Of a DNA stretch of 64,000 bases, positions 44,082 through 53,986 are shown in pieces. The notes beneath the pieces are model-generated. The model worked only from the letters and a program-made list of their open reading frames with translations. It made no database searches and was not told the DNA's origin. The stretch is taken from positions 62,001 to 126,000 of the forward strand of contig NZ_VCPE01000008.1 in the NCBI RefSeq assembly GCF_005938105.1, read 5' to 3'. The first letter of the stretch is position 1, and the number at the start of each line of letters is the position of its first letter. The translations under genes and the position numbers were made by a program. Source of the stretch: Brucella haematophila (GTDB lineage Bacteria; Pseudomonadota; Alphaproteobacteria; Rhizobiales; Rhizobiaceae).

Positions 44082-44098
44082 GCGGTCGTCGCGACCGC
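44082..44098. terminator. Short hairpin between convergent dehydrogenase and cyoD genes
   Basis: GCGGTCG/CGACCGC arms with a three-base loop lie between the two convergent stop codons. There is no T-run on either side, so termination strength is uncertain. Confidence 0.35.
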
Positions 44099-44100
44099 AG

Positions 44101-44502
44101 CTATGGCATGTTTTTCATCATTTCCGGGCTCATCGGCATCATGTTTTGGTTAAGATGGTGCATGACCCATAGCGATCCAGCCAATGCGATACCGACAATG
44201 ATGAGTGTGAAGATCAGCGCCATCAGCGTCCAGCCGCCTTCAGAGCGTGGGCTCATATGCAGGAAATAAACCATGTGAACCACGATCTGGACAGCCCCTA
44301 TCCCCATGACAAGCATAGCGGTCAGCTGCTTGCTGGCGAAGACATCCCCCATGACCAGCCAAAATGGGATGGCTGTCAGAATAACCGACAGGACAAAGCC
44401 AGTCATATATCCGCCAAAGGTCGCGTGGATTTCATCCGCGCCTGATCCATGGTGATCGTGATGCCCCGACTGGGCTCCGTGGTGCTCGCCTTGTACACTC
44501 AT
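44101..44502 (-). CDS. cyoD: Cytochrome o ubiquinol oxidase subunit IV (CyoD)
   Basis: 133-residue membrane protein with three helices and a histidine-rich N-terminus (HHGAQSGHHDHH). It stabilises the heme-copper centre during assembly of the bo3 oxidase. The ATG at 44502 overlaps the cyoC stop (ATGA) and has GGGAG upstream. It is the last gene of the cyoABCD order. Confidence 0.92.
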   Translation of the reverse strand: MSVQGEHHGAQSGHHDHHGSGADEIHATFGGYMTGFVLSVILTAIPFWLVMGDVFASKQLTAMLVMGIGAVQIVVHMVYFLHMSPRSEGGWTLMALIFTLIIVGIALAGSLWVMHHLNQNMMPMSPEMMKNMP

Positions 44503-45119
44503 CCCAGAACTCCCAACAAATATACGAAGGAGAACACCCCAATCCATATCACGTCGAGGAAATGCCAGAACATTGAGAGACACATCAGACGTCTGCGGTT
44601 CTCAACAATCAGGCCGTGACGCATGACCTGCAACATCAACGTAATCAGCCAGATGATGCCGAACGTGACGTGCAACCCATGGGTGCCGACGAGCGTGAAG
44701 AACGAGGATAGAAATGCCGAGCGACCGGGCCCGGCCCCTTCGCGGATAAGATGGCTGAACTCGTAGATTTCGATTGCAAGAAACAGCGCGCCAAAAATGC
44801 CGGTGATACCCAACCAGAACAATGTTGCGGTCTTGTCATCGCGTTGCATCTGCAACATGGCAAAGCCATATGTAATCGACGACAGCAAAAGCATCGCCGT
44901 ATTGATCGCGACAAGGTTGAGATCAAACAGATCTGCCGGTGATGGTCCGGCTGCATAATTGCGACCAAGCACACCATAGGTAGCAAACAGAACAGCAAAT
45001 ATCAGGCAGTCGCTCATCAGATAGAGCCAGAAGCCCAGCATGGTGCTGTTTTCCGGATGATGGTCTTCCGTCAGATAGAACTGCGGCTTCTCGGTTTGAT
45101 CCAGATGTGTCTCTGTCAT
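44499..45119 (-). CDS. cyoC: Cytochrome o ubiquinol oxidase subunit III (CyoC)
   Basis: 206-residue membrane protein with five helices and the heme-copper oxidase subunit III pattern (STMLGFWLYLMSDCLIFA, then HVTFGIIW and a final WHFLDVIWIGVF). It follows cyoB by eight bases. It is part of the proton-pumping quinol oxidase in the inner membrane. Confidence 0.94.
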   Translation of the reverse strand: MTETHLDQTEKPQFYLTEDHHPENSTMLGFWLYLMSDCLIFAVLFATYGVLGRNYAAGPSPADLFDLNLVAINTAMLLLSSITYGFAMLQMQRDDKTATLFWLGITGIFGALFLAIEIYEFSHLIREGAGPGRSAFLSSFFTLVGTHGLHVTFGIIWLITLMLQVMRHGLIVENRRRLMCLSMFWHFLDVIWIGVFSFVYLLGVLG

Positions 45120-45127
45120 AGTTCAGC

Positions 45128-47125
45128 CTATCCAGCGAGAAGTTTCGAACGGGCATCTTCAGTCGCCGCCACGGTTTCAGCGGGAATGTAGAAATCGCGT
45201 TTATAATTGAATGTATGGCCGATGGCGGTGATCAGCAAAGCGACAAAGGACGCGATTGCGAGCCACCAGATGTGCCAGATGAGGGCGAAGGCGAGAACAA
45301 CGCTCAACCCTGCAAGTATGACCCCAGCACCCGTATTTCGCGGCATGTGGATGGGACGATAACCGGTGAGCGGCCGCTCGTAACCACGGTTCTTCATGTC
45401 ATACCAACTGTCATGGTCATGCACGACGGGCGTGAAAGCGAAGTTGTATTCCGGCGGTGGCGAAGAGGTTGACCACTCAAGCGTTCGTCCGCCCCATGGA
45501 TCACCGGTGAAGTCACGCAATTGTTCTCGTTTCAGAAAACTGACCACAAGCTGGATGACGAAGGACGCAATGCCAAGCGCAATGAGAAACGCACCAAAGG
45601 CAGCAATGACGAACCATATCTGCAATGATGAATCTTCAAACTGACTGACACGACGCGTAACGCCTTTGAGGCCCAGAACATAAAGCGGCATGAAGGCAAA
45701 GAAGAAGCCGATCTGCCAAAACCAGAAGCTCATCTTGCCCCAGAACGGATCGAGCTTGTAGCCGAAAGCTTTCGGCCACCAGTAGACCAGTCCCGCCATC
45801 AGACCGAAAACAACGCCACCGATAATGACATTATGAAAATGCGCGATGAGAAAGAGCGAATTGTGCAACACGAAATCCGCTGGCGGTATGGCCAGCATCA
45901 CACCAGTCATGCCGCCAATCACGAAGGTCACCATGAACCCTATCGTCCAAAGCATAGGCACTTCATAGCGTATCCGTCCACGATACATCGTGAAGAGCCA
46001 GTTGAACATCTTCGCACCCGTTGGGATGGAGATGATCATCGTCGTGATCCCGAAGAACGCATTGACGGATGCGCCGGAACCCATGGTGAAGAAGTGATGG
46101 AGCCACACAATGTAGGACAGGATCATGATGACACAGGTCGCATAGACCATTGAAGCATAGCCGAACAGGCGTTTGCCGCAGAATGTCGCCACCACTTCCG
46201 AGAAAATACCAAAGGCAGGCAGAACAAGAATGTAAACTTCCGGGTGCCCCCAAATCCAGATGAGGTTGATATACATCATCGGATTACCACCAAGATCATT
46301 GGTGAAGAAGTTCGTCCCCACGTAACGGTCCAGCGATAGCAGAGCGAGCGTTGCAGTGAGGATCGGGAATGTCGCGACGATAAGCACATTGGTGCACAGG
46401 GACGTCCAGGTAAACACAGGCATCTTCATAAAAGACATGCCCGGCGCACGCATCTTGACGATTGTCGCAATCAGATTGATGCCAGATAGCGTCGTGCCGA
46501 CGCCTGCCACCTGCAAGCCCCATATATAATAATCAACCCCGACATCAGGACTGTAGTCAATACCGGACAGAGGTGGGTAAGCCAGCCAGCCAGTACGCGC
46601 AAATTCTCCCACAAAAAGCGACATCATGATGATGACGGCACCGCCGGTTGTCATCCAGAACGAGAAATTATTGAGAAACGGAAACGACACGTCGCGCGCG
46701 CCGATCTGAAGCGGCACCACATAGTTCATCAGACCCGTGACGAAGGGCATGGCCATGAAGAAAATCATGATCACGCCATGGGCGGTGAAGATCTGATCAT
46801 AGTGGTGGGGAGGCAGATAGCCTTCATATCCGTTGAAGGCGAGCGCCTGCTGAATACGCATCATGATAGCATCCGCAAAGCCACGCAAAAGCATGATCAG
46901 CGCGAGAACAACATACATGATGCCGATCTTCTTGTGATCCACACTGGTGAACCACTCGTTCCACAGATAGCCCCAAAGCTTGAAATAGGTGATCAGCCCC
47001 ACGACGGCGATCCCTCCGATTGCGACCACTATGAAGGTCAGCAGGAGGATCGGTTCGTGATAAGGTATCGCCTCAAGAGTGAGACGTCCAAAAATCATAC
47101 TCGTAGGACTGTTACCGCCAATCAT
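45128..47125 (-). CDS. cyoB: Cytochrome o ubiquinol oxidase subunit I (CyoB)
   Basis: 665-residue catalytic subunit, the usual CyoB length, about 15 helices. The heme and copper ligands are visible: His in [18 protein letters not shown] (Cu_B His and cross-linked Tyr), the HH pair in LHHFFTMG and HFHNVI for the low- and high-spin hemes. It reduces oxygen to water with electrons from ubiquinol and pumps protons. It starts 125 bases after cyoA; that gap shows no clear hairpin or gene. Confidence 0.95.
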   Translation of the reverse strand: MIGGNSPTSMIFGRLTLEAIPYHEPILLLTFIVVAIGGIAVVGLITYFKLWGYLWNEWFTSVDHKKIGIMYVVLALIMLLRGFADAIMMRIQQALAFNGYEGYLPPHHYDQIFTAHGVIMIFFMAMPFVTGLMNYVVPLQIGARDVSFPFLNNFSFWMTTGGAVIIMMSLFVGEFARTGWLAYPPLSGIDYSPDVGVDYYIWGLQVAGVGTTLSGINLIATIVKMRAPGMSFMKMPVFTWTSLCTNVLIVATFPILTATLALLSLDRYVGTNFFTNDLGGNPMMYINLIWIWGHPEVYILVLPAFGIFSEVVATFCGKRLFGYASMVYATCVIMILSYIVWLHHFFTMGSGASVNAFFGITTMIISIPTGAKMFNWLFTMYRGRIRYEVPMLWTIGFMVTFVIGGMTGVMLAIPPADFVLHNSLFLIAHFHNVIIGGVVFGLMAGLVYWWPKAFGYKLDPFWGKMSFWFWQIGFFFAFMPLYVLGLKGVTRRVSQFEDSSLQIWFVIAAFGAFLIALGIASFVIQLVVSFLKREQLRDFTGDPWGGRTLEWSTSSPPPEYNFAFTPVVHDHDSWYDMKNRGYERPLTGYRPIHMPRNTGAGVILAGLSVVLAFALIWHIWWLAIASFVALLITAIGHTFNYKRDFYIPAETVAATEDARSKLLAG

Positions 47126-47250
47126 GATAGAACATTCCCGAAGTTATATTCACGCGATCATCGCGTTTTCAATGTTTGGGCCTGTGTACTCGTCTGAACT
47201 CTAACTTTAATTCGTCCTAACCTGTGTCACGCAATCGACCTGAATTAGCC

Positions 47251-48321
47251 TCAAGGCATGTTGTGCATATTATGCATGTCATGGCCCTGTTCCTGATTGG
47301 TGCTTGGAGTAGTTTGAACATCAGTTGCTGCGGGTTGAGCCGCATCATTGCTATAGCGATTGTCGTGTTGAAGCTTGGCCTTATTTTCCCGGCTGTCGAC
47401 GCCTGCGCCACCCATCCGGTCAATATGCATCATATCACTCATGCACATCTGGCCCGGACGTACACACATATTAAGTATGGCTTGAAAAAGCCCGTCTTCG
47501 ACCGCTCCGAAATACCGAACAGGTTCCTTGATACTTGGCTTTTCAAGCTTGAGATATGTATCCCGGTTCAGCGCGGTTCCGTTTTGCTTCACCTGATTTA
47601 TCCAGTTGTCGAAGCCGGAATTGTCAACTCCGTGAAACTGGAACCGCATATGCGAAAACCCTTCACCGCTATAGTTCGATGAGAAGCCTTCATATTCACC
47701 TGCTTTGTTGATGACGGCATGAAGCCGCGTCTGCATTCCGGGCATCGCATAGATCATGCCCGCAAGTGCCGGAATATAAAAGGAATTCATAACAGATGAA
47801 GCGGTGATCTTGAAATCAATCGGTCTGTCGACGGGGGCGGCCATCTCGTTGACGGTGGCGATACCATAGTCCGGGTAGAAGAACAGCCACTTCCAGTCGA
47901 GCGCCACCACCTCGACGATCAGTGGCTTTGTTCCAGCCTCAACTGGCCTTGCACTGTCAATTCTGTCGAGAGGCCTATAGGGGTCGAGTTTGTGCGTGTT
48001 GACCCAGGTGATCGCGCCCAATGCAATGATGATCAGCAAGGGTGCTGTCCAGATAACCACTTCCAACGCTGTCGAATGATGCCATTCTGGATCGTATTTG
48101 GCAGCACTATTGGACTGCCTGTATCGCCAGGCAAAGAACAGCGTGAGGAAAATGACAGGCACAATAATGATCAGCATCAGAATCGTCGATATGACGATGA
48201 GATCCCTTTGCTGAGCGGCAATATCCCCTGATGGCGACATCACGACCATATTGCACCCGGCCAGCCCCAGAAGTAGCGAGGCTAGTATCGTATTTCGTAT
48301 GAAACTAAAGAATGCGTCCAT
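47251..48321 (-). CDS. cyoA: Cytochrome o ubiquinol oxidase subunit II (CyoA)
   Basis: 356-residue lipoprotein subunit. A lipobox LAGC places Cys23 as the modified residue; two helices follow (about 40-65 and 88-110) and then a cupredoxin domain. The copper A ligands of cytochrome c oxidases are absent, in line with a quinol oxidase. The C-terminal 50 residues are Gln/Asn/Thr-rich and end in HDMHNMHNMP, an unusual Met/His tail. It is the first gene of the operon; the 200 bases upstream are shared with a divergent symporter gene and show no clear operator. Confidence 0.94.
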   Translation of the reverse strand: MDAFFSFIRNTILASLLLGLAGCNMVVMSPSGDIAAQQRDLIVISTILMLIIIVPVIFLTLFFAWRYRQSNSAAKYDPEWHHSTALEVVIWTAPLLIIIALGAITWVNTHKLDPYRPLDRIDSARPVEAGTKPLIVEVVALDWKWLFFYPDYGIATVNEMAAPVDRPIDFKITASSVMNSFYIPALAGMIYAMPGMQTRLHAVINKAGEYEGFSSNYSGEGFSHMRFQFHGVDNSGFDNWINQVKQNGTALNRDTYLKLEKPSIKEPVRYFGAVEDGLFQAILNMCVRPGQMCMSDMMHIDRMGGAGVDSRENKAKLQHDNRYSNDAAQPAATDVQTTPSTNQEQGHDMHNMHNMP

Positions 48322-48523
48322 GTTAAACCCGACCTACATTCTGTTCCTTTAATCATGATAAGGCACAAATGCATTTCGGGAAGACCCATTTTTCAGTTTA
48401 TCAAAATTTCACGGCAAAGCAGCTTTTAGGCAACTATACCCGCTTTTTTTTTGCCCTGTTCCTTGATATCGTGCGTTGGTGCGACATCATAAAGCACATG
48501 ATACGTTTCCCTCGGAGAGTTTC

Positions 48524-49849
48524 ATGAGTTCGTCCGCCACGCCGACATCATCAGGTCTTGAACAAGACGCGCGACGCATCCACAGTGACGGAAAGCCCTT
48601 ATCGCCGGGTAACGTCGCCATCGGTGTCGTCATCGGTCGAACATCCGAATTTTTTGATTTTTTCGTCTATGGGCTCGGGTCCATCCTTGTTTTCCCAAAG
48701 CTGATTTTTCCATTTGCACCCGATCCGGTGACGGCGACATTAATGTCGTTTGCAGTTTTCTCGCTCGCATTCATTGCGCGCCCCGTGGGTTCTTTCATCT
48801 TCATGTGGATTGATCGCGAGTACGGGCGAGGTACGAAACTGACGCTTGCCCTCGTCATCCTCGGAGGATCAACGGCGTCTATCGCATTCCTGCCTGGCTT
48901 TGAGACGATCGGATATTGGGCAGTGTTTCTGCTTGCCCTGTTCAGACTGGGACAAGGTTTCGCGCTCGGTGGCGCCTGGGATGGTCTGGCTTCACTGCTC
49001 AGTTTGAGTGCGCCCCAGAACAAAAGGGGCTGGTATGCAATGATCCCGCAATTGGGAGCGCCCATTGGCTTTGCGCTCGCCAGTGTTCTTTTTGCCTATT
49101 TCGTGCATAATCTCAGCGAAGCGGACTTCCTCGCCTGGGGCTGGCGCTATCCATTCTTTGTCGCCTTCGCGATCAATGTCGTTGCGCTATTTGCCCGTCT
49201 TCGCATCGTTGCAAGCAGTGAATTCGGCGCGGCTATGGAAGCGCAGGAATTGCAGCCGCGGCCGGTATTTGAGATGTTGAGCAAACATAGCACCGACGTC
49301 TTGCTCGGCGCATTCGTGCCGCTGGCGAGCTTTGCCATGTTCCATCTTGTGACGATCTTTCCACTGAGCTGGGTTGTCCTTTCAGGCACACAGCCTGCCG
49401 AACGCTTCCTCTGGGTGCAGGTGGCTGGCGCTGCGATTGGTGTCGTCGGCATTATCCTGTCAGGATTTGTCGCGGACCGAATTGGACGACGGAGCGAATT
49501 GATGGTTGGCGCCATCATCATCGCCATATTCAGCTTCTCCGCCCCCTTCCTGCTTGATGCAGGAAGTGCCGGACAAGATGCCTATATCCTTATTGGCTTT
49601 GGCGTGTTGGGGCTGACATTCGGTCAGTCTTCCGGCGCTGTCTCATCTCGTTTCACGCAGTATTATCGCTATACCGGTGCGGCATTGACGTCCGATCTTG
49701 CCTGGCTGGTCGGCGCAGCTTTTGCCCCGCTGGTCGCACTTGGTCTGGCAACCAGCCTTGGCATTATTTTCATTGGCGGATATCTGATATCCGGTGCAAT
49801 CTGCACACTGGCTGCACTCAGCCTGTCACGCGTGCTGGACCAGAACTAA
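48524..49849 (+). CDS. MFS transporter, MHS (organic acid:H+ symporter) family
   Basis: 441-residue membrane protein with 12 helices. The segment VVIGRTSEFFDFFVYG and the cytoplasmic loop WIDREYGRGTKL are typical of the metabolite:H+ symporter family (ShiA, KgtP, ProP). CGGAGAG six bases upstream selects the ATG at 48524. Members carry shikimate, alpha-ketoglutarate, citrate or aromatic acids. Its closeness to the hydroaromatic island suggests a carboxylate, but the sequence does not settle the substrate. Confidence 0.87.
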   Translation: MSSSATPTSSGLEQDARRIHSDGKPLSPGNVAIGVVIGRTSEFFDFFVYGLGSILVFPKLIFPFAPDPVTATLMSFAVFSLAFIARPVGSFIFMWIDREYGRGTKLTLALVILGGSTASIAFLPGFETIGYWAVFLLALFRLGQGFALGGAWDGLASLLSLSAPQNKRGWYAMIPQLGAPIGFALASVLFAYFVHNLSEADFLAWGWRYPFFVAFAINVVALFARLRIVASSEFGAAMEAQELQPRPVFEMLSKHSTDVLLGAFVPLASFAMFHLVTIFPLSWVVLSGTQPAERFLWVQVAGAAIGVVGIILSGFVADRIGRRSELMVGAIIIAIFSFSAPFLLDAGSAGQDAYILIGFGVLGLTFGQSSGAVSSRFTQYYRYTGAALTSDLAWLVGAAFAPLVALGLATSLGIIFIGGYLISGAICTLAALSLSRVLDQN

Positions 49850-49855
49850 GTAAAT

Positions 49856-49887
49856 ATCGGCAAGCCAAGCTGGGTCGGCTTGCCGAT
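49856..49887. terminator. Bidirectional terminator between the MHS symporter and RidA genes
   Basis: ATCGGCAAGCC (49856-49866) pairs perfectly with GGCTTGCCGAT (49877-49887) across a 10-base loop. On the minus strand it is followed by an AT-rich stretch (ATTTA), so it can end the RidA transcript and also the symporter transcript. Confidence 0.7.
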
Positions 49888-49900
49888 TGTCGTGCATGCT

Positions 49901-50296
49901 TTATGCAAGCGGCTTATAGGCGATCACATCCATCTCTACCTTGGCGTCAATCATCAATGGTGACTGCACCGTGGAACGCGCTGGTGGATAGTCAATGAAG
50001 TGTTTTTGAAACACCGCGTTGAAGCTGGAAAAATCGCGCGCGTCATCAAGCCAGACATTCACTTTGACCACGTCAGCCAATGTGCACTCAGCGAGAGCCA
50101 GCACATCCTTGATGTTGGTGATAACCTGTTCAGTCTGGGCAACGATATTGCCCACCACCACTTCGCCATCAAGTGTCGGGACTTGCCCTGAGACATAAAC
50201 GAAATCGCCCGCGCGAACCGCTTTTGCAAATGGGCGGCGCTGTCCGCCAGCCTGATTGTCAGCGGTTTCGTAACGGATCAGCTTTTCATTGCTCAT
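49901..50296 (-). CDS. RidA family deaminase
   Basis: 131-residue member of the RidA/YjgF/UK114 family, full length. The conserved FVYVSGQVP, GDIVAQTEQVITNIKDVLA segments and ARSTVQ with the key Arg near the C-terminus are present. RidA proteins hydrolyse reactive enamine/imine intermediates such as 2-aminoacrylate formed by PLP enzymes. AAGGAG precedes the ATG. It ends the peptide-importer operon, 36 bases after the ATPase gene, which suggests that the imported compound yields dehydrated amino acids or is broken down by a PLP enzyme such as the aldolase at 57550. Confidence 0.9.
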   Translation of the reverse strand: MSNEKLIRYETADNQAGGQRRPFAKAVRAGDFVYVSGQVPTLDGEVVVGNIVAQTEQVITNIKDVLALAECTLADVVKVNVWLDDARDFSSFNAVFQKHFIDYPPARSTVQSPLMIDAKVEMDVIAYKPLA

Positions 50297-50332
50297 GTCT
50301 AGGCTCCTTATTCAATTGGTATGTTGTATCAC

Positions 50333-52168
50333 TCACACAGCAGTTAGCCGCTCGCCCCATTCGGAGAAATCCTGCACCAGATGCCCTGGCGACACTTCAA
50401 TATAGTTGCGTTTGGGCGGTACATAATCGAGCGGTCGCAACGGACTCTTGATTTCATCGCCAAGCTGCGGGCGCACCAACCCGCGCGACGATGGATCAGG
50501 AATCGGCACTGCTGCAATAAGGCGGCGCGTATAGGGATGTTGAGGATTGCCAAAGATCGCTTCGCGCGGACCGATCTCGACAATCTCGCCGAGATACATC
50601 ACCGCCACGCGATGACTGATCCGCTCCACAACGGCCATGTCATGGCTGATGAAGAGATAGGCAAGATCGTTCTCCTCCTGCAAATCGAGCAGGAGATTGG
50701 CCACCTGTGCCTTGACCGAAACATCGAGCGCCGAAACAGCCTCGTCAGCGACGATCAGCTTTGGCTTCAGCGCCAACGCACGCGCAATGGAAATTCTCTG
50801 TCTTTGCCCGCCTGAGAATTCATGCGGAAAACGCTCCGCGACGGAAGCGGAGAGACCTACCTGCTCCAGCAGTTCCGCGACCCGCTGATTGGCCTCACGC
50901 TTGCCCATCATCTTGTGGGCTAGAATAGGCTCTGCAATTGCCGCGCCTACGCGAATACGCGGATTGAGCGAAGCAAACGGGTCCTGAAAAATCATCTGCG
51001 CACTGCGCCGCATTTCGCGCAACTGCGATGCACCTAGTTTGGTCACATCCTGACCATCAATGACGATATTTCCCGATGTCGGCTGGAGCAGACGCATGAT
51101 CGTCCGGCCGGTCGTCGATTTTCCGCAACCGGATTCTCCAACCAATGCAAGTGTTTCGCCGGGACGGAGATCGAACGATACGTCTTCAACGGCGTGAATG
51201 CGACCATTCGGGAGATCAAACCGTACGACAATGTTGGACGCCTGAAGAAGCGGCTTTCTGTTCTTGGGCACGGGTTTCGTCTGCACGCCGTCAGCGGCCT
51301 GTCCGGTTTGCGGATCAACCGAAGGAAACCGCTTTGGCGCTGCAGCATCTCCCATGGTCCCCAGACGCGGAATGGAGGCGAGTAGAGATTTTGTGTAAAT
51401 TTCTTTCGGTGCAGCGAAGAGTTCTTCCGTGCCACCGGTCTCGACCATATCACCACGGAACATGACGACAGTACGGTCCGCCACCTCCGCGACCACCCCC
51501 ATATCATGCGTAATGAAAAGAACGGCCATGTTCTCTTCCTGCTGCAGTTCACGAATGAGGTGAAGAATTTCGGCTTGAATCGTCACGTCCAGAGCAGTCG
51601 TCGGCTCGTCGGCGATCAGAAGTCTTGGGCGACAAGCGAGCGCCATTGCAATCATCACACGCTGGCGCATACCGCCGGAGAACTTATGCGGATATTCTTT
51701 CAGGCGGGTGCGAGCCGCAGGAATACGGACGCGCTCCATAAGACGAACGGCTTCGTCTTCGGCCTGCTTCCAGCTCAGTTTTTGATGAAGGACCAAGGCT
51801 TCAGCCAATTGATTGCCAATCGTGAAAACCGGATTGAGCGAAGTCATCGGCTCCTGAAAAATCATCCCGATGGAGCCGCCCCTTACCGAGCGCATTTCGG
51901 CTTCCGACACCTGCAGAAGATCACGACCATCGAGCAAAATCTTGCCTTCCGACTTCGATTTTGCAGGTGGTAAAAGCCGCATCGTGGAAAGCGCGGTGAC
52001 GCTTTTGCCTGACCCGCTTTCCCCCACGATTGCAACCGTCTCGCCAGCGTTCACATGGAAATTGATGTTGCGGATAACGGGCCGCCAACCCTCCGCCGTT
52101 TTGAACGAGGTGGTCAGATTTTCAACCGACAGAACAGGACGAATATCGCCGTTATGCTCTTCAAACAT
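50333..52168 (-). CDS. Peptide ABC transporter ATPase, fused DppD-DppF type
   Basis: 611-residue protein with two complete ATPase halves, as in GsiA. The first Walker A GESGSGKS is at residues 49-56 with signature FSGGMRQRVMIAMAL; the second half has GESGCGKST and FSGGQRQRISIARAL. Both halves carry the C-terminal oligopeptide-importer extension with its conserved HPYTRRL-type segment at the end of the second. The ATG at 52168 overlaps the permease stop by one base. It powers import of a peptide-like compound through the two permeases upstream. Confidence 0.93.
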   Translation of the reverse strand: MFEEHNGDIRPVLSVENLTTSFKTAEGWRPVIRNINFHVNAGETVAIVGESGSGKSVTALSTMRLLPPAKSKSEGKILLDGRDLLQVSEAEMRSVRGGSIGMIFQEPMTSLNPVFTIGNQLAEALVLHQKLSWKQAEDEAVRLMERVRIPAARTRLKEYPHKFSGGMRQRVMIAMALACRPRLLIADEPTTALDVTIQAEILHLIRELQQEENMAVLFITHDMGVVAEVADRTVVMFRGDMVETGGTEELFAAPKEIYTKSLLASIPRLGTMGDAAAPKRFPSVDPQTGQAADGVQTKPVPKNRKPLLQASNIVVRFDLPNGRIHAVEDVSFDLRPGETLALVGESGCGKSTTGRTIMRLLQPTSGNIVIDGQDVTKLGASQLREMRRSAQMIFQDPFASLNPRIRVGAAIAEPILAHKMMGKREANQRVAELLEQVGLSASVAERFPHEFSGGQRQRISIARALALKPKLIVADEAVSALDVSVKAQVANLLLDLQEENDLAYLFISHDMAVVERISHRVAVMYLGEIVEIGPREAIFGNPQHPYTRRLIAAVPIPDPSSRGLVRPQLGDEIKSPLRPLDYVPPKRNYIEVSPGHLVQDFSEWGERLTAV

Positions 52169-52170
52169 GA

Positions 52171-53031
52171 TCAACTTTCCTTCGCGAGACGCGGATCGAC
52201 GAGATCGCGCAGGCCGTCGCCGACAAGTTGCAGCGAAAGGACGGAAAAGACGATGGCAAGGCCGGGGAAAAGCATAAGCCAGGGTGCGTTGTTCATATAT
52301 TCACGCCCCGACGCCAGCATGGTTCCCCAGGTTGGCATGTCCGCCGAAACGCCCACACCCAGGAATGACAGGCTTGCCTCTGCCAGCATTGCCGAAGCGA
52401 AAACGAACGTCGCCTGCACGAGAATGGGAGAAGCGAGATTGAGCAGCACATGACGCAACAATATCTGCCAGGTGGGAAGACCGAGCGAAATTGCCGCTTC
52501 GATATAGGGCATCTCGCGGATCACCAGTGTCGAGCCGCGCACGATACGCGCCAGACGTGGTGCATAGGTGATCCCAAGCGCGATGATAACGGTCATCAAC
52601 GAAGGACCAAGTGCTGCAACGAGCGCAATCGCCAGCAGAATATCCGGAAAGGACATCATCGCGTCGAGCAGTCTGGAGATTGACGTATCCAGCTTGCGGA
52701 AATATCCGGCTGTGACACCCAGTATGACACCCAGAACGGTTGAGATCACAACCACACCGAGGCTGACCAGCAGCGAAATACGCCCCGCATAAATGGCACG
52801 CGAGAAGATATCGCGCCCGAATTCGTCGGTGCCGAATAAATGCGTCCAGGACGGTCCGTGAAGCTTGTTGACGATAGACAGTTTGTTGGGCGCATAGGGT
52901 GCAACCCATGGCGCAAGGATCGCGGCCAGCACGACAATGAGCAGAATGAGCGCACCGAGCAAAATTGCTCTATTGCCAAACAGACGCCGCAAGCTCGATG
53001 CAAAGGGCAAGGAAATGGAAGCGAGCGTCAC
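52171..53031 (-). CDS. Peptide ABC transporter permease, DppC type
   Basis: 286-residue inner-membrane permease with about six helices, HLFGTDEFGRDIFSR after the first helix (diagnostic for DppC/OppC) and the contact loop EAAISLGLPTWQILLRHVL. Its start overlaps the DppB gene by four bases. It pairs with DppB as the channel. Confidence 0.93.
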   Translation of the reverse strand: MTLASISLPFASSLRRLFGNRAILLGALILLIVVLAAILAPWVAPYAPNKLSIVNKLHGPSWTHLFGTDEFGRDIFSRAIYAGRISLLVSLGVVVISTVLGVILGVTAGYFRKLDTSISRLLDAMMSFPDILLAIALVAALGPSLMTVIIALGITYAPRLARIVRGSTLVIREMPYIEAAISLGLPTWQILLRHVLLNLASPILVQATFVFASAMLAEASLSFLGVGVSADMPTWGTMLASGREYMNNAPWLMLFPGLAIVFSVLSLQLVGDGLRDLVDPRLAKES

Positions 53032-53978
53032 AGGCGTACCCTCGGATCTACAAGAATATAGAGCATGTCGACCACAAAATTGATCAGGACATAGATGGCG
53101 GCGACGACAAGCAGCGTGCCTTGGATAACCGGATAGTCGCGGCGCAAAACCGCCGACACCACCAGATTGCCAATGCCGGGCAGGCCGAACACAGTCTCCG
53201 TTACCACGGCGCCAGCGACCAGCATTGCAATGGAAAGGCCGATGACGGTGATGATGGGGACAAGCGCATTCTTGAATGCATGCTTGAGGATCACACGTCG
53301 TTCACTAGCACCTTTTGCACGGGCAGTGCGCACATAGTCATCCCCCAACACATCAAGCATAGCAGCGCGTGTAAAGCGGGTAATCAGTGCGGAATTAACA
53401 ACCCCAAGCGCCACAGCAGGCAAAATCAGGTGATGTAAACGCTCCAGAAAGCTCGTATCGGGACCACCATAACCTGACGCCGGGAACCAGCCATATTGCA
53501 CGGCGAAAATCTGAATGAGGAGGAGGCCCAGCCAGAAACTGGGCACACTTGCGGCGACCATGGTCAGCACCACCACGGTCTGGTCAAAGAAAGTGCCTCG
53601 TTTGACCGCAGAGAAAACCCCAACGGGCAACGCAATCAGCACTGCAATCAATATCGAAAACAGCGTGAGAAAAAATGTCGGTTCCGCACGCGAAGCAAGG
53701 GCTTGCGTCACGGGCTGATTGAGAAAGATAGACTGACCCAGATCCCCCTGGAATATGCCCAGTACGAACTGGCCATATTGCACCAGAAGGGGCGCATCCA
53801 GCCCCATCCGCGCTCTCAAATCTGCAATATCCTGAGGGGTCGCGTCAGACCCCAGCATGACGGCAGCGGGATCGCCCGGCGTGACCCGGACAATGACGAA
53901 TACAACCGTCACAACAAGGGCAAGTACGACGGCCATGCCTATCAAACGATGCAACAGTGCCCGGACGATCCTCGACAT
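53028..53978 (-). CDS. Peptide ABC transporter permease, DppB type
   Basis: 316-residue permease with six helices; the DPAAVMLGSDATPQDIADLRARMGLD segment (periplasmic loop; key residues DPA, LRxxxGLD) and the TARAKGASERRVILKHAFKNALVP-type contact loop identify DppB/OppB. TGAGG seven bases upstream supports the ATG at 53978; a GTG four codons earlier overlapping the previous stop is the alternative. Confidence 0.92.
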   Translation of the reverse strand: MSRIVRALLHRLIGMAVVLALVVTVVFVIVRVTPGDPAAVMLGSDATPQDIADLRARMGLDAPLLVQYGQFVLGIFQGDLGQSIFLNQPVTQALASRAEPTFFLTLFSILIAVLIALPVGVFSAVKRGTFFDQTVVVLTMVAASVPSFWLGLLLIQIFAVQYGWFPASGYGGPDTSFLERLHHLILPAVALGVVNSALITRFTRAAMLDVLGDDYVRTARAKGASERRVILKHAFKNALVPIITVIGLSIAMLVAGAVVTETVFGLPGIGNLVVSAVLRRDYPVIQGTLLVVAAIYVLINFVVDMLYILVDPRVRL

Positions 53979-53986
53979 GGTTTGCC

